From: Ilyonectria destructans
Taxonomy: Eukaryota; Ascomycota; Sordariomycetes; Hypocreales; Nectriaceae
Reading direction: 5' to 3'
Assembly (NCBI GenBank): GCA_020740775.1
Contig: JAHEWK010000040.1
Span: 1-64,000, forward strand
DNA: 64,000 bases
Shown here: positions 21,433 through 30,258 of the stretch, piece by piece
How the letters are laid out: each line of letters starts with the position of its first letter
How positions within the stretch are numbered: the stretch's first letter is position 1
Made by a program: the position numbers and the translations under genes
The notes under the pieces: model-generated
Told to the model about the DNA's origin: nothing
Databases searched by the model: none
The model's input: only the letters and a program-made list of their open reading frames with translations

Positions 21433-23229
21433 TACGTTATACGGAGCGTTTTGGAGGTCCCTCCCTGTTTCCATAATTGACCATAAGGCAGAGGAGGGTG
21501 GTGTGCTCGGCGCGACGCTCACCATACCTGGGACGTACGGCAATCTGCTCGTCGCATTCCTTGCGATATACGTGGGCTGGGCGGGAGCAGCGCTCCTAAT
21601 AGTGTGGACCATTAAGCGGACTATTAGTGCACACTGTAGTTCACACCAATAGTGCATGGACTATTGGTTCAGTGCGCGTCTCCCGGACTACAACTGACAG
21701 TCCAGTGCAGGCCAGGATGGAGCTGGTGGGTCCCACTGAAGCTTACAGGCCTTAGCGCATGGCACCTCTCGCACTGCACTGACGGCCTAGTGTGACTCGA
21801 CCAGACTGACCAGTAGTTCAGTGCGAGGGCCGCAGACTAACAGTGGCACTATTAGTGCGCCCAAGTCCTTCCAAGCTTGTGGCCCGCTGCGGAGTACCCA
21901 GCCGTGGCGTACGCGATCCAATGTGTCGAGAGCGCGCGACGCGGGGTTTCAAAGATGGCGCTAAGGAGTGTTAACAAATACAGCCAGTGTACCGTGTTTG
22001 TCTATTGTGACATAAGTATCGCGCAACTGAAACCATCCGTCCTAACAAAACTTACATGTTCAACAGCAACCTAATTTGGTAGCTTTGGAATGGGCTATCT
22101 GATTGATTTCCAAGAAGCATGTACTGCCTGAGAGACGATGAAGTGTGTGTTATCTCAGTGGCGAACCTCAAGCTGACGAGTTAAGAGATACCAACCCTGC
22201 CATAACAGATAGGCGGGGTACCAGGTAACTTCTATCCAATACCTGTAGGGTAGGTTGGGCTGGGATTGCATCGTCCTGAGCGAAGCTGTTGAGATGCCAA
22301 TCACGCTAATCTCTTTGAGAATCACAGTCAAACTAGTGAGATTATAACCACTGGCTTGCTCACAGCTTCTCTTTGGTATCGATTCCATCATAGTCTGAGA
22401 TATAATGGGCCCCGAGTTTCTGCGTCAATGTGGTTCGATTACGTGACTACGTCCCATCCCAAAGCGCAGATTAAGTCAATTACAGTCCGCCCGAAAGGCT
22501 ATCTATCGTTCTTATTGAAGACAGGAGCCCACGGGAGGCAGCCTAAGAGGCACGGGGAGTGCCCGGCCGCAAGTGGGGCTATTATGTTCGGACTGATAGT
22601 GTAAACTACAGTTTGCACTGTAGTTTAGTTTCGACCTTGACGGACGGACCAATAGTTCAGTTTGCGTATCTCAGGCAAACTGGCAGTCCAGTGTAGCTAA
22701 GTCAAACGGACTGGCAGTTTAGTGTGACCAAGGCAAACGTACTAAATGAGCAGTTTGAGGCTTTCACACGCACTGGTTGCACTATTAGGAGCCCTGGGCG
22801 GGAGCTCACGCATGGGGGATTCTCTGTTACACTCTGCACCAGCTGCGGTCCACTACGAATAACTGCGACGGCCTCCACTATCAGCAGCAAGCAATCTTGA
22901 GAAATTCCCTGGCGCCATCTGTTGTATTATGGCAGCTGTTCAGGCTAGGTTGGTCTTGGAGACGTAACACAAAGGGAGCGATACGTAGGAACTCGTTACT
23001 CCTGTTCATTTGTGTTGTTCACATTGTCGCCTTCATCTCCGCTGCGGCCTTCTCATCAAGCGTGACCTCAAGAGGAGCGAGCGAGGCTCTAATCAAAAGC
23101 AGTCTATGCGGATGGCCTGACGACCACGTTATTTCAAACTTTGGCAATTGGACCTCAGAAGAGATCAAGATTGCGGACAACATGTTTGTGATGGCCCATG
23201 AGAGTTATCGAGAGGCAGCGACGCAGTGA
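21433..23229 (+). pseudogene. Fungal integral-membrane protein gene disrupted by an insertion
   Basis: The left part (about 21433-21588) reads LTIPGTYGNLLVAFLAIYVGW. The right part (from 22806) reads HAWGILCYTLHQLRSTTNN, then LWQLFRLGWSWR, a hydrophobic helix and SLCGWPDD. These are consecutive parts of a membrane protein family common in filamentous ascomycetes, function unknown. If the 1.2-kb insert and one copy of the 12-bp flanking direct repeat are ignored, the frame is continuous. The right part stops at 23227-23229, short of the usual family length, and the upstream exons are degenerate. The gene is broken. Confidence 0.75.
21589..22793. mobile_element. Non-autonomous 1.2-kb TIR element with subterminal repeats
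   Basis: Sequence between two identical 12-bp direct repeats, CTGGGCGGGAGC (21577-21588 and 22794-22805). Its ends carry inverted GCTCCTAATAGTG / CACTATTAGGAGC. Both subterminal zones (21600-21860 and 22570-22790) are packed with spaced variants of CCAATAGTTCAGT and ACTGGCAGTCCAGTG, the layout expected of transposase-binding sites. Second-order inverted copies at about 21847 and 22575 suggest either paired MITEs or a MITE nested in a larger element. There is no coding capacity. The insertion splits a membrane-protein gene. Confidence 0.75.
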
Positions 23230-23350
23230 TCGGAATGGTCTGGTCTGACTTGGTCTTGGTCTGGTCTAGACCGCCAAGACTTGGTCTGGTCTGAGGATTT
23301 CTCAAGACCATGGTCGGACCGGTCTTAATGGTCTGGACCGGTCTGGCTAG
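23230..23350. repeat. GGTCTGGTCT low-complexity tract
   Basis: Short degenerate tandem of TGGTCTGG/GGTCTAGACC units between the broken membrane gene and the left end of the 5.3-kb transposon. It also forms small inverted repeats (GGTCT with AGACC). It is similar in composition to the first 190 bp of the window. Confidence 0.6.
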
Positions 23351-23712
23351 TACGGTTGACTGTAGGGCTCACTGTCTCAAAACCCAAATCTCACTAGCTG
23401 CACACTACAGGCGTGTACAGGCCCGATCACATATTGAATACAGGCCTGTTCACATATTTAATATCCTGCTTGATCCGATACGGACAATTCGATCAGGTTG
23501 ATAGGGATCAATGCAGTGGAGCCCAAAGATGATGATATTATGTCTGATGATGTTCCTTGTTGCCTCCGGCCCCTCTTTCCCTATGAGGGGTTTTTGGGTC
23601 AATCTCACACCCTATGACTAAGACAGGATATTGATGTATCAGAGGGTTACTCTTATCCGGGCCTTATTCCCCCACCCGAGGGTCAGTCCAACATATCCTT
23701 CAAACCGAATAT

Positions 23713-24444
23713 ATGACAGCGTACTCCAATTGCAGCATTGGCGATAATTTGAATACACCCATTTACAGTCGTGTACAGACCGTTACAGCTGTAAAGCAGG
23801 TGTATAAAGATTTTTCTTTTTTAGGGCGCGCAATTGAAACTCTTCGTGCTACATTTTTTTTTTTTTTTTTGAACTTCGTCTACAGGCTCATACGCGACCA
23901 AACATCGCCAAACATCGCTCAACATCGCCTGCCGCAGCTCCACGCTCACGATCGAACAACACCACGACTTCGAGCATACACGTTCGTACACGCCTGTACC
24001 GCACCAAACAATGGCGTCCACCGTTCAACACGCCCTCAAGCTGCCGATTCCCTCCTCAAATTCTTGTACGGCGAGGAACTCGAGGACAAGAAGGCGTGCA
24101 AGAAGTGCAAGGCCAATACTGGTATATTCAATGCTTATGTGACATTGAATGCAATGTCTCCTGGTTGTGCCTCCTGTCACTATGGTGGTCAGGCCAAACA
24201 CTGCTCGCTTGTGACTGGTAAGTTCCATACATGCCTGTACGCGTCTGATCAAGGCCTATCGCTAATAGTTACAGATGTCGGGAAGCGATCCCGCGATGAC
24301 TCCTCCTCCGACGACCATACTTCCAAGCGACAGAAGAAGAAAAAGGAATCGGGCAAGAAAAAGAGCAAGAAGGAAAAATCATGCCCGTGTAAGAGTCATG
24401 CCCGTGTATCAAAAATGTCATGCCCGTATATCAATTCCCTTTAA
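23713..24444 (+). CDS. DUF3716-like zinc-binding protein of the 5.3-kb transposon
   Basis: The frame contains an acidic LYGEELEDKK segment followed by a Cys-rich module: KKCKANTGIF, then MSPGCASCHYGG and HCS. This fits the fungal DUF3716 pattern CxxC...CxxC...C, a probable zinc-binding fold. An intron 24218-24274 (GTAAGT to TTACAG, 57 bp) also reads open. Downstream of it is a charged Lys-rich nuclear-localisation-like tail (KRQKKKKESGKKKSKKEK). The annotated start is the first ATG; the true start may be nearer 24000, since the first ~90 codons include a poly-T run and look non-coding. A second DUF3716-like gene sits at the other end of the element. Confidence 0.6.
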   Translation: MTAYSNCSIGDNLNTPIYSRVQTVTAVKQVYKDFSFLGRAIETLRATFFFFFLNFVYRLIRDQTSPNIAQHRLPQLHAHDRTTPRLRAYTFVHACTAPNNGVHRSTRPQAADSLLKFLYGEELEDKKACKKCKANTGIFNAYVTLNAMSPGCASCHYGGQAKHCSLVTGKFHTCLYASDQGLSLIVTDVGKRSRDDSSSDDHTSKRQKKKKESGKKKSKKEKSCPCKSHARVSKMSCPYINSL

Positions 24445-24594
24445 ATTATTCAATTTTTTAATAAAAGATTTATCTAAATATTATATGTAATTAAAGGTTT
24501 ATTTACTAAATATGCGTTTACTTATTCTATTTAATCTATATATTCTCCATCTTTCTTTCTAAATTTTCTTTCCCCTCTTTCCATTCTATTCAAC

Positions 24595-26185
24595 ATGCCT
24601 CGGCCCCGAATAGACCTCACGCCTCTCCGTCAGGATATTACTATATTAATTGATGAAGATACAACAATCTCAAATATTATACTTTCTCTTTCTACCAATT
24701 ACAACGTCCAAGTCAGTCGCGCAGTTCTTTACCGATTTCTACAGAAATGGGAACTCCTCCGTCAACGGCGTACAGTTGACACTGAACCTCTACGAGAGCG
24801 AATCAAGTCAATGTTCTTTGATGAGTGTTTAAAAGATGCTATTATCTTACGCCGGCTTCAAGATGAGGGGTTCAGTTTAAGCTTAACTGGACTTTGCAAG
24901 ATCCGTCGGGAACTTGGTCTTTTCAGACGACAAGATAATAACCAGCTTCAAATAGCTCAAGAACTTGCACGAACCTTCTTTCATGATGAGTCTCAAGTCT
25001 CAACTGTTATCCAAAACTATGGTCGAGGCTATCTTTACACCTACATGCGGCAACAACATCATATCATCAGTCGCGATGCATTGTACAATGTTTATCGAGA
25101 CTTTGCACCGGAAAGCATTACTGATCGATGGGGTAAAGCACGTTTTCAACGTCGTGACTTTATTGTTCCAGGGCCTGACTGGGTATGGTCCCTTGATGGT
25201 TATGATAAGCTTAAGCAATGGGGCTTTGAGATCTATGCTGGTATTGATGGGTATGCCCGATATATTACATGGTTTTACTGTGGATATTCTGCTGCAACAA
25301 GTTGGAACGTTGCCTTACAGTATCTATCAGTTCTGCGGCAACGTGGTATGATGCCACGAGCTATTCGATCCGATCATGGAGGGGAAACAGCTTTGATGTG
25401 TGGCTTACATTACTTTCTTTCTGGGAATAGAAAGAAACGACTTGGAACAGAGTTAGTTCCAATTGAGTTTAAGGATTGTTGGTTTTATGGACGAAGTATT
25501 CATAATACTCGAATTGAGAGCTGGTGGCATCGGCTTTATCAAGCACGTGGAGGATCGTGGAGGGTAAGTTTCTATTATTCCTTATTGAACTTTACTAATT
25601 CTCTTCGATTAGATATACTTCCAATGGCTGACAGAAAATGGGCTCTTTGATGGTGGCTCTCTTCCTGATCGCATTGCTATTCTATTCATCTTCATGAATC
25701 CAATCCGACATGACTTGATCTCATTTATACGAGTCTGGAATAGCCATTCTATTCGCCGTCAAGCCAATCGACCACATGTTCAACCTGGACAACCCTCAGT
25801 TCTATATCATGATCTCAATTCAGAGACTGCACGGAACTTTGCTGAAGAGATTCCACCTGATCGATTCAGATTCTGTCAGGAAACGTTTGAACTTGATCAA
25901 TCTGATCTGGATGCTTTCTTGCCAGAAGAAACAATGTCTATTTGTCAAGATATCATTACAAGGACAATTGGCTCTTTACCAGAAATTTCGAACGTTGTCA
26001 CACATCCACTTTTAGATGAGTACAATCTTCTACGAGGTGAATTGGCTCTTTATATTCAGAATGGGAATTCACCACGACTATCCTTACTTGACCGACCTCG
26101 AGATGGGCGAGATCGACTTAGTCAAATTCTACAGGCTCAGAATATTGACATTGAAGTGTTTGATTCATGGATAGCAGCTGATTAA
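24595..26185 (+). CDS. Integrase-core (DDE) transposase
   Basis: Two exons (24595-25563 and 25613-26185) around a 49-bp intron (GTAAGT to GATTAG) give 513 residues. The N-terminal ~130 residues are helical, fitting helix-turn-helix DNA binding. The catalytic core has WSLDGYDKL (first Asp near residue 200), GIDGYARYITW, IRSDHGGET (second Asp near 258) and NTRIESWW (Glu near 307). The second Asp and Glu are ~48 residues apart. This is the rve-like integrase-core family seen in eukaryotic transposons with the DGxxKL...GGIDG pattern. All three acidic residues are present, so activity is plausible. It lies centrally in the element bounded by perfect 35-bp inverted repeats, and presumably cuts and joins at those ends. 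Confidence 0.85.
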
Positions 26186-26213
26186 TAAAGGAAAAGACTT
26201 GAGAAGATTGAAA

Positions 26214-27383
26214 CTACTTACGCTGGCGAGTTACCATACTTAATGGAGGCAGTGGCTGTTTACTGCCAGTCTTCCGCCCTGTACTAATTACATCTTCCTC
26301 AATAACTTCTCTACTTCCATCATCTGATATAAGTGCCTCCAAATCCTCACTACCTTGCCCAGCCACTTCTATAACCATATTATCTTGTCCATTCAAATCC
26401 GATCCATCCACATCAGTATCGAAGAATGCAGCTAAGTCATCTTCTTCATTAGACTTCTCTAGTAAGACCAATACCTCCTCCTTTTTCTTGTCTACCTTTA
26501 CCTTCTTATCTGTTGCTGGAGCTGATTGTGTAGATGCCTTTCGTTTGCGATTAATTGGAGATGGTGTTGGGGGTTTGTTTTGTATTGGAAGAGATAGATC
26601 CTTTTCGCCCTTGACCTTCTTCTTTCGCACTGGAACAGGGGTGATCATGTTATCTTCCTCCTCTTTCGCTTCATAAGCATAAAGAAGTGAAAGATTGACC
26701 CTGGTTGGATGCGGACTTTGAGGATTGATTGCATTGAGAAATGCAGCAAGAGAAGTTGTCTCTAGAACTTCCTGAGAAAAGAAAACAATACTTTGCGAAC
26801 TGTTACTGGTGCAACCAGAAATGAACTCCCAGTCAACGGCCCGATATGTTGCATCAGTTGTTGCACGTGCAGCAACTGATCTCACAAGGTCCGCATGTGA
26901 AGGATAGTTATGTGTTGCGTTTGTAACAAAGCAATTGCCAACTCTCCCAGCGATAGTAGGAGATCCAGACTGCCACTTCCTGATATCCAATTGACCGCTT
27001 GATATACACTTATATGCTGCTGTATATAAGGTAATTGCCAACTCAATGGGTGTATTGGGTATCGGCTTCGTTCGGGTAGCTTGAGCGTGGAGACTTCGGC
27101 TTTGGTTGCCTTGATTGACAGCGGATTCCAGTTGAGCAGGATTATAGGAAGGGATAGTCATTGCAGGTGCAGGTGCATGTTGGAGTCGTCGTGATCGTGC
27201 CTGTGTAGGTGGGATTGGGCTGTCTTCAGTCAAATCGACCATGTCAATTTGAGGATTGGCAGAAGAAGGAAGAGTTAAAGGTATAATATTCTCTCCACAG
27301 AAATAACAACGAACCCAGTCTGGGTTTAACTCCAATACAACGGAATGGAGATAACCCTTCTTCGAACAGATTGCGGAATTCAT
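26214..27383 (-). CDS. Transposon accessory protein, unknown
   Basis: An intact 389-codon frame that converges on the transposase gene with a 28-bp gap. The N-terminus has a CSKKG...CYFCGEN segment that could bind zinc. The middle (about residues 120-215) looks globular (ELAITLYTAAYKC, AGRVGNCFVTNATHNYP, FISGCTS). The last ~150 residues are charged and low in complexity, with KKKKVKGEKD-like and KRKAS stretches suggesting nuclear localisation and a long acidic patch. I do not recognise a family. Its location suggests a regulatory or DNA-binding role in transposition, but this is inference. Confidence 0.65.
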   Translation of the reverse strand: MNSAICSKKGYLHSVVLELNPDWVRCYFCGENIIPLTLPSSANPQIDMVDLTEDSPIPPTQARSRRLQHAPAPAMTIPSYNPAQLESAVNQGNQSRSLHAQATRTKPIPNTPIELAITLYTAAYKCISSGQLDIRKWQSGSPTIAGRVGNCFVTNATHNYPSHADLVRSVAARATTDATYRAVDWEFISGCTSNSSQSIVFFSQEVLETTSLAAFLNAINPQSPHPTRVNLSLLYAYEAKEEEDNMITPVPVRKKKVKGEKDLSLPIQNKPPTPSPINRKRKASTQSAPATDKKVKVDKKKEEVLVLLEKSNEEDDLAAFFDTDVDGSDLNGQDNMVIEVAGQGSEDLEALISDDGSREVIEEDVISTGRKTGSKQPLPPLSMVTRQRK

Positions 27384-27821
27384 GGTTAGGAATAATGAAG
27401 AAGGATTAAGTTAAATTATTTGCGTACGCAAAAATTTTCACATTAAATACAGAGAATATTAGCACTAATGACTGTCACATATCGGGATATCGGATCTCAA
27501 CGGCTATTGCGGAAGTGAAGCTTTTCCTTCTATCATCATAGGCGTCCATCGCCACCTGCCTCGTCACCAGCCTCGTCACCGGCCTCGTCACCAGCCTAGC
27601 ATTTCCTTCATTCAGGTCAATAGCTAGATAAAGCCAAGACCCCGAAGCATCCGGAGCCTCTCGGCTGTCCGAGGTCATCCGAGGTCATCATCACTTTCTT
27701 CGTCTATAAGACTTACCCAAAGACCCTCGTTAGATAGGAAGAATATCAAGAGCTTCTCACATATATGATCATTTCCATCTGCTAGATGCAACATGACTCA
27801 TCACCTGTAATCCTAGACTAG

Positions 27822-28556
27822 TTACTCTTCGGGTTGTGTGGAGCTAAGTTCCTCTTGGATCTTAGCTCTTTCAATTAGATCTGCTCCAAATGCACGTAGT
27901 TGATCAGGTGTAGACTCCTTCACGATTTTCTCTATTATGGATCGAGATAACTGTGTTTCTTTTGGCCGATCTAATTTATTCTTATTAGTAATTATTATAT
28001 AAAGGTTCAATAACTTACCATGATATGAACATCGAATTCCTCTCGATGAATATGTGCAGTTCGCACATGCGCCAGCAGCAATATCACTCTTAGTGATACA
28101 CCCTTCAAAAATGCCATTTCCTCTTGCACATTGCATACAGGAAGGTGTGCGTAAAGTCCCATAAATATAGATGAGTAGTGCATCAATATTCTGTGTACGG
28201 GTTAGGTCAAGGCCAGTTGATGAAGACCGCCCTTGTCTGGCTCGTGTATTCAGCTGTAAAAGACGGCTCTCTGTTGCCTGCTCTTGACATCTTATCACCT
28301 TTGCAGGCCGTAGCAATTGCGCCTTTGTAAGAGCCCATGACGTGAGTGCAGCTTTGTTTGATGGCTGCTTGGCAGTTGCGGAGTTAATTGGAGGTGACAT
28401 ATGTAATACAGTTGGTGTTTTTGCTGATATGTATTGATGGAGAATGTGACGGGGAAAAGATGACGTGTACAGGAGGAAAAATTGTTGTATGACCTTGTAT
28501 ATGGAATATTCATCTTGCTTTAATTGAATATTCATGTAATTGGGGTTTTCAGGCAT
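27822..28556 (-). CDS. Second DUF3716-like protein of the 5.3-kb transposon
   Basis: Minus-strand gene near the right inverted repeat. The module PSCMQCARGNGIFEGC, then ACANCTYSSRGIRCSYH fits DUF3716 (CxxC...C...CxxC...C). An intron at 28018-27971 (GTAAGT to AATTAG, 48 bp) falls just after the last Cys, the same place as in the plus-strand partner at 23713-24444, so the two genes are homologous. After it comes a helical tail (IIEKIVKESTPDQLRAFGADLIERA). The first ~50 codons may be leader; an internal MSPPINSATAK start is an alternative. The role is unknown; DNA or RNA binding is plausible. Confidence 0.6.
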   Translation of the reverse strand: MPENPNYMNIQLKQDEYSIYKVIQQFFLLYTSSFPRHILHQYISAKTPTVLHMSPPINSATAKQPSNKAALTSWALTKAQLLRPAKVIRCQEQATESRLLQLNTRARQGRSSSTGLDLTRTQNIDALLIYIYGTLRTPSCMQCARGNGIFEGCITKSDIAAGACANCTYSSRGIRCSYHGKLLNLYIIITNKNKLDRPKETQLSRSIIEKIVKESTPDQLRAFGADLIERAKIQEELSSTQPEE

Positions 28557-28958
28557 ATGTAGATACGCTAGGGTGGCTCTAATGATGAAATTTTTTGGAA
28601 AAGGGGTTTTGAGACAGTGAGCCCTACAGTCAACCGTAGTAATAAATAGATCGGGGCAGCTGAATCTTAGACTAATGCAGTTAGAACGTTTGGTACGGAA
28701 TGAACCCCTGAGAACAGCTGAGTTTTTGTTGTAAGGTAGCTAGATATGATTGGTTAAGGACCAAGGGGAGCAGACCCACAATAGGGGCTCCGCTCCCACC
28801 TACTAAACGGCGCTCTATGCGCGATTCCCTATGTAGAAAACAAGGCTCTTTCATTATCTCTATTATATGCGCTTATTGGGCTTCCATCGCTGTCTACGAT
28901 AGTTTTCCACTCACATAAAGCAATCAAGTCCGTAACAACATGCTTGTATGCTATTGTT

Positions 28959-30258
28959 ATGGAGTCTTCAACTCCAACCTTACCTTCTCCATTGACTATA
29001 ATGATACCAAATTCAACGTCTCTTACACCATCTCCTGTCCCTACGTCGTCACCCACCCCTACTCTCTCACCTGGCCCTGGTCGATATCACGAACCTCCGG
29101 ATGAGTTCGTACAGGACCGTATCACCTACGTGAAACGCGCGACAATTGCAAAGAAGGGATTTCGTCTAGGTTCATCACACATCTGGAAGTATGGCCTCCA
29201 ATACATTCGAGGTAGCGATAATAAAGAGGTGTATTACTGTCACGAGTGCACGGTTGGAAAGAACAAGCAAGAATTGTTAGTTATTAATGGCACTTCTACG
29301 GTCAGAAATCACCTAGAACAGAAGCACCAGATTGATCCCCAGAGTGGTATCAAGAAGCATAGTTCGACACGGAAGTCTGTACTGGATCAGCAGAAGAGCG
29401 CGGCTGCTACTAATACCTTCTTCTGGAAAGACTCAATGGAGAAGTTCAAAGAGCTTCTAATTCGTTGGATTGTGTACTGCCATATTGCTTTCTTTCAACT
29501 AGAAAATCAGTATTTCCGAGAACTACTCTTCTTTTTGAATCCGGCACTTCTCAACCACCTTCCAAAGGCAGCGAAAACTATTCGAAGTTGGGTTATGGAC
29601 GCCTTTCTGTCGAAGAAGCAGCGGCTCAGAGAGGACCTCCAGCGCTCGCGGAGTAGAATCTCCATCTCCTTTGACCTCTGGACTTCGCCAAACCCTTACG
29701 CTATTCTAGGTGTTATCGCGATGTTGTGAAAGGCCTCTAGTGAGTTGATTCAACTAACTAGTCCCTATGCTGTTTACTTTCAAGATGAAGAAAGGAAAGA
29801 ATCTAAATACAAACTGGGTGCGTGAAGACGCGTTATATCTTCTTTAATATAGAAGATTCGAGAATCAACTCGATGGCGCTGTGGAGAAGAATTCGGGCTT
29901 GGCGGCAGAGCCGCCAGCCAAGTGGGCCTGACCCGTTACAGATGTGGATTGACACTACCGGCAAGCGACGAACTACCGTTTTGGGTATACGACGTGTGTA
30001 CGGCGAACACACTGGCGAGAATCTTGGATCAGTTGTTCTTGAATTGCTAAAAGAATATGATATTGGCGGAGATCAGATTGGATACTTCATGCTGGATAAT
30101 GCCTCGTCAAATGATACCGCTGTTGGATTCATACTTAAGGAGCTCTGCCCATGGATGGACTCGAAACAACGTCGCCATCGCCGACTTCGCTGCTTGGGCC
30201 ACATTGTCAACCTCTGCTGCCAGGCGTTCCTCATGGGTCGGAACTGTGAGAAGTATCT
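28959..30258 (+). pseudogene. hAT-family transposase, interrupted and truncated (hAT-1)
   Basis: The first part (28959-29724) carries a BED-like zinc finger (CHEC...HLEQKH) and the start of the hAT catalytic region (ISISFDLWTSPNPYAI). A 216-bp repeat interrupts codons at 29725. The frame resumes at about 29941 with WIDTTGKRRTTV, GYFMLDNASSNDTAV and LRCLGHIVNLCCQAFL, typical of the hAT RNaseH-like core. The gene ends at about 30258 against the inverted repeat of a second hAT, so the C-terminal dimerisation domain is missing. The 28639-28943 flank has no recognised end. It cannot be autonomous. Confidence 0.85.
29725..29940. mobile_element. 216-bp MITE-like repeat, copy 1
   Basis: Starts TGTGAAAGGCCTC and ends GACCCGTTACA, with short imperfect inverted ends (TGTGAAAGG against TGTAACGGG). 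It is flanked by a 5-bp direct repeat, GATGT (29720-29724 and 29941-29945). Removing it restores the hAT-1 reading frame. Internal inverted pairs include GAGTTGATTC with GAATCAACTC, and a small GGCGGC/GCCGCC hairpin. It is identical over its whole length to 48755-48970. There is no coding capacity. Confidence 0.85.

Larger units (their letters stand above)
23351..28638. mobile_element. 5.3-kb TIR DNA transposon with four genes
   Basis: Perfect 35-bp terminal inverted repeats lie at 23351-23385 and 28604-28638. They start TACGGTTGACTGTAGGGCTC. If the outer TA on each side is counted as a TA target duplication, the TIR is 33 bp. Inside are a plus-strand DUF3716-like gene, a plus-strand integrase-core transposase, a minus-strand accessory gene and a minus-strand DUF3716-like gene, all open with plausible introns. 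The perfect ends and open genes argue for recent activity. The superfamily is uncertain: the catalytic core resembles rve/IS3-like eukaryotic transposases, whereas a TA duplication is typical of Tc1/mariner. Confidence 0.85.
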
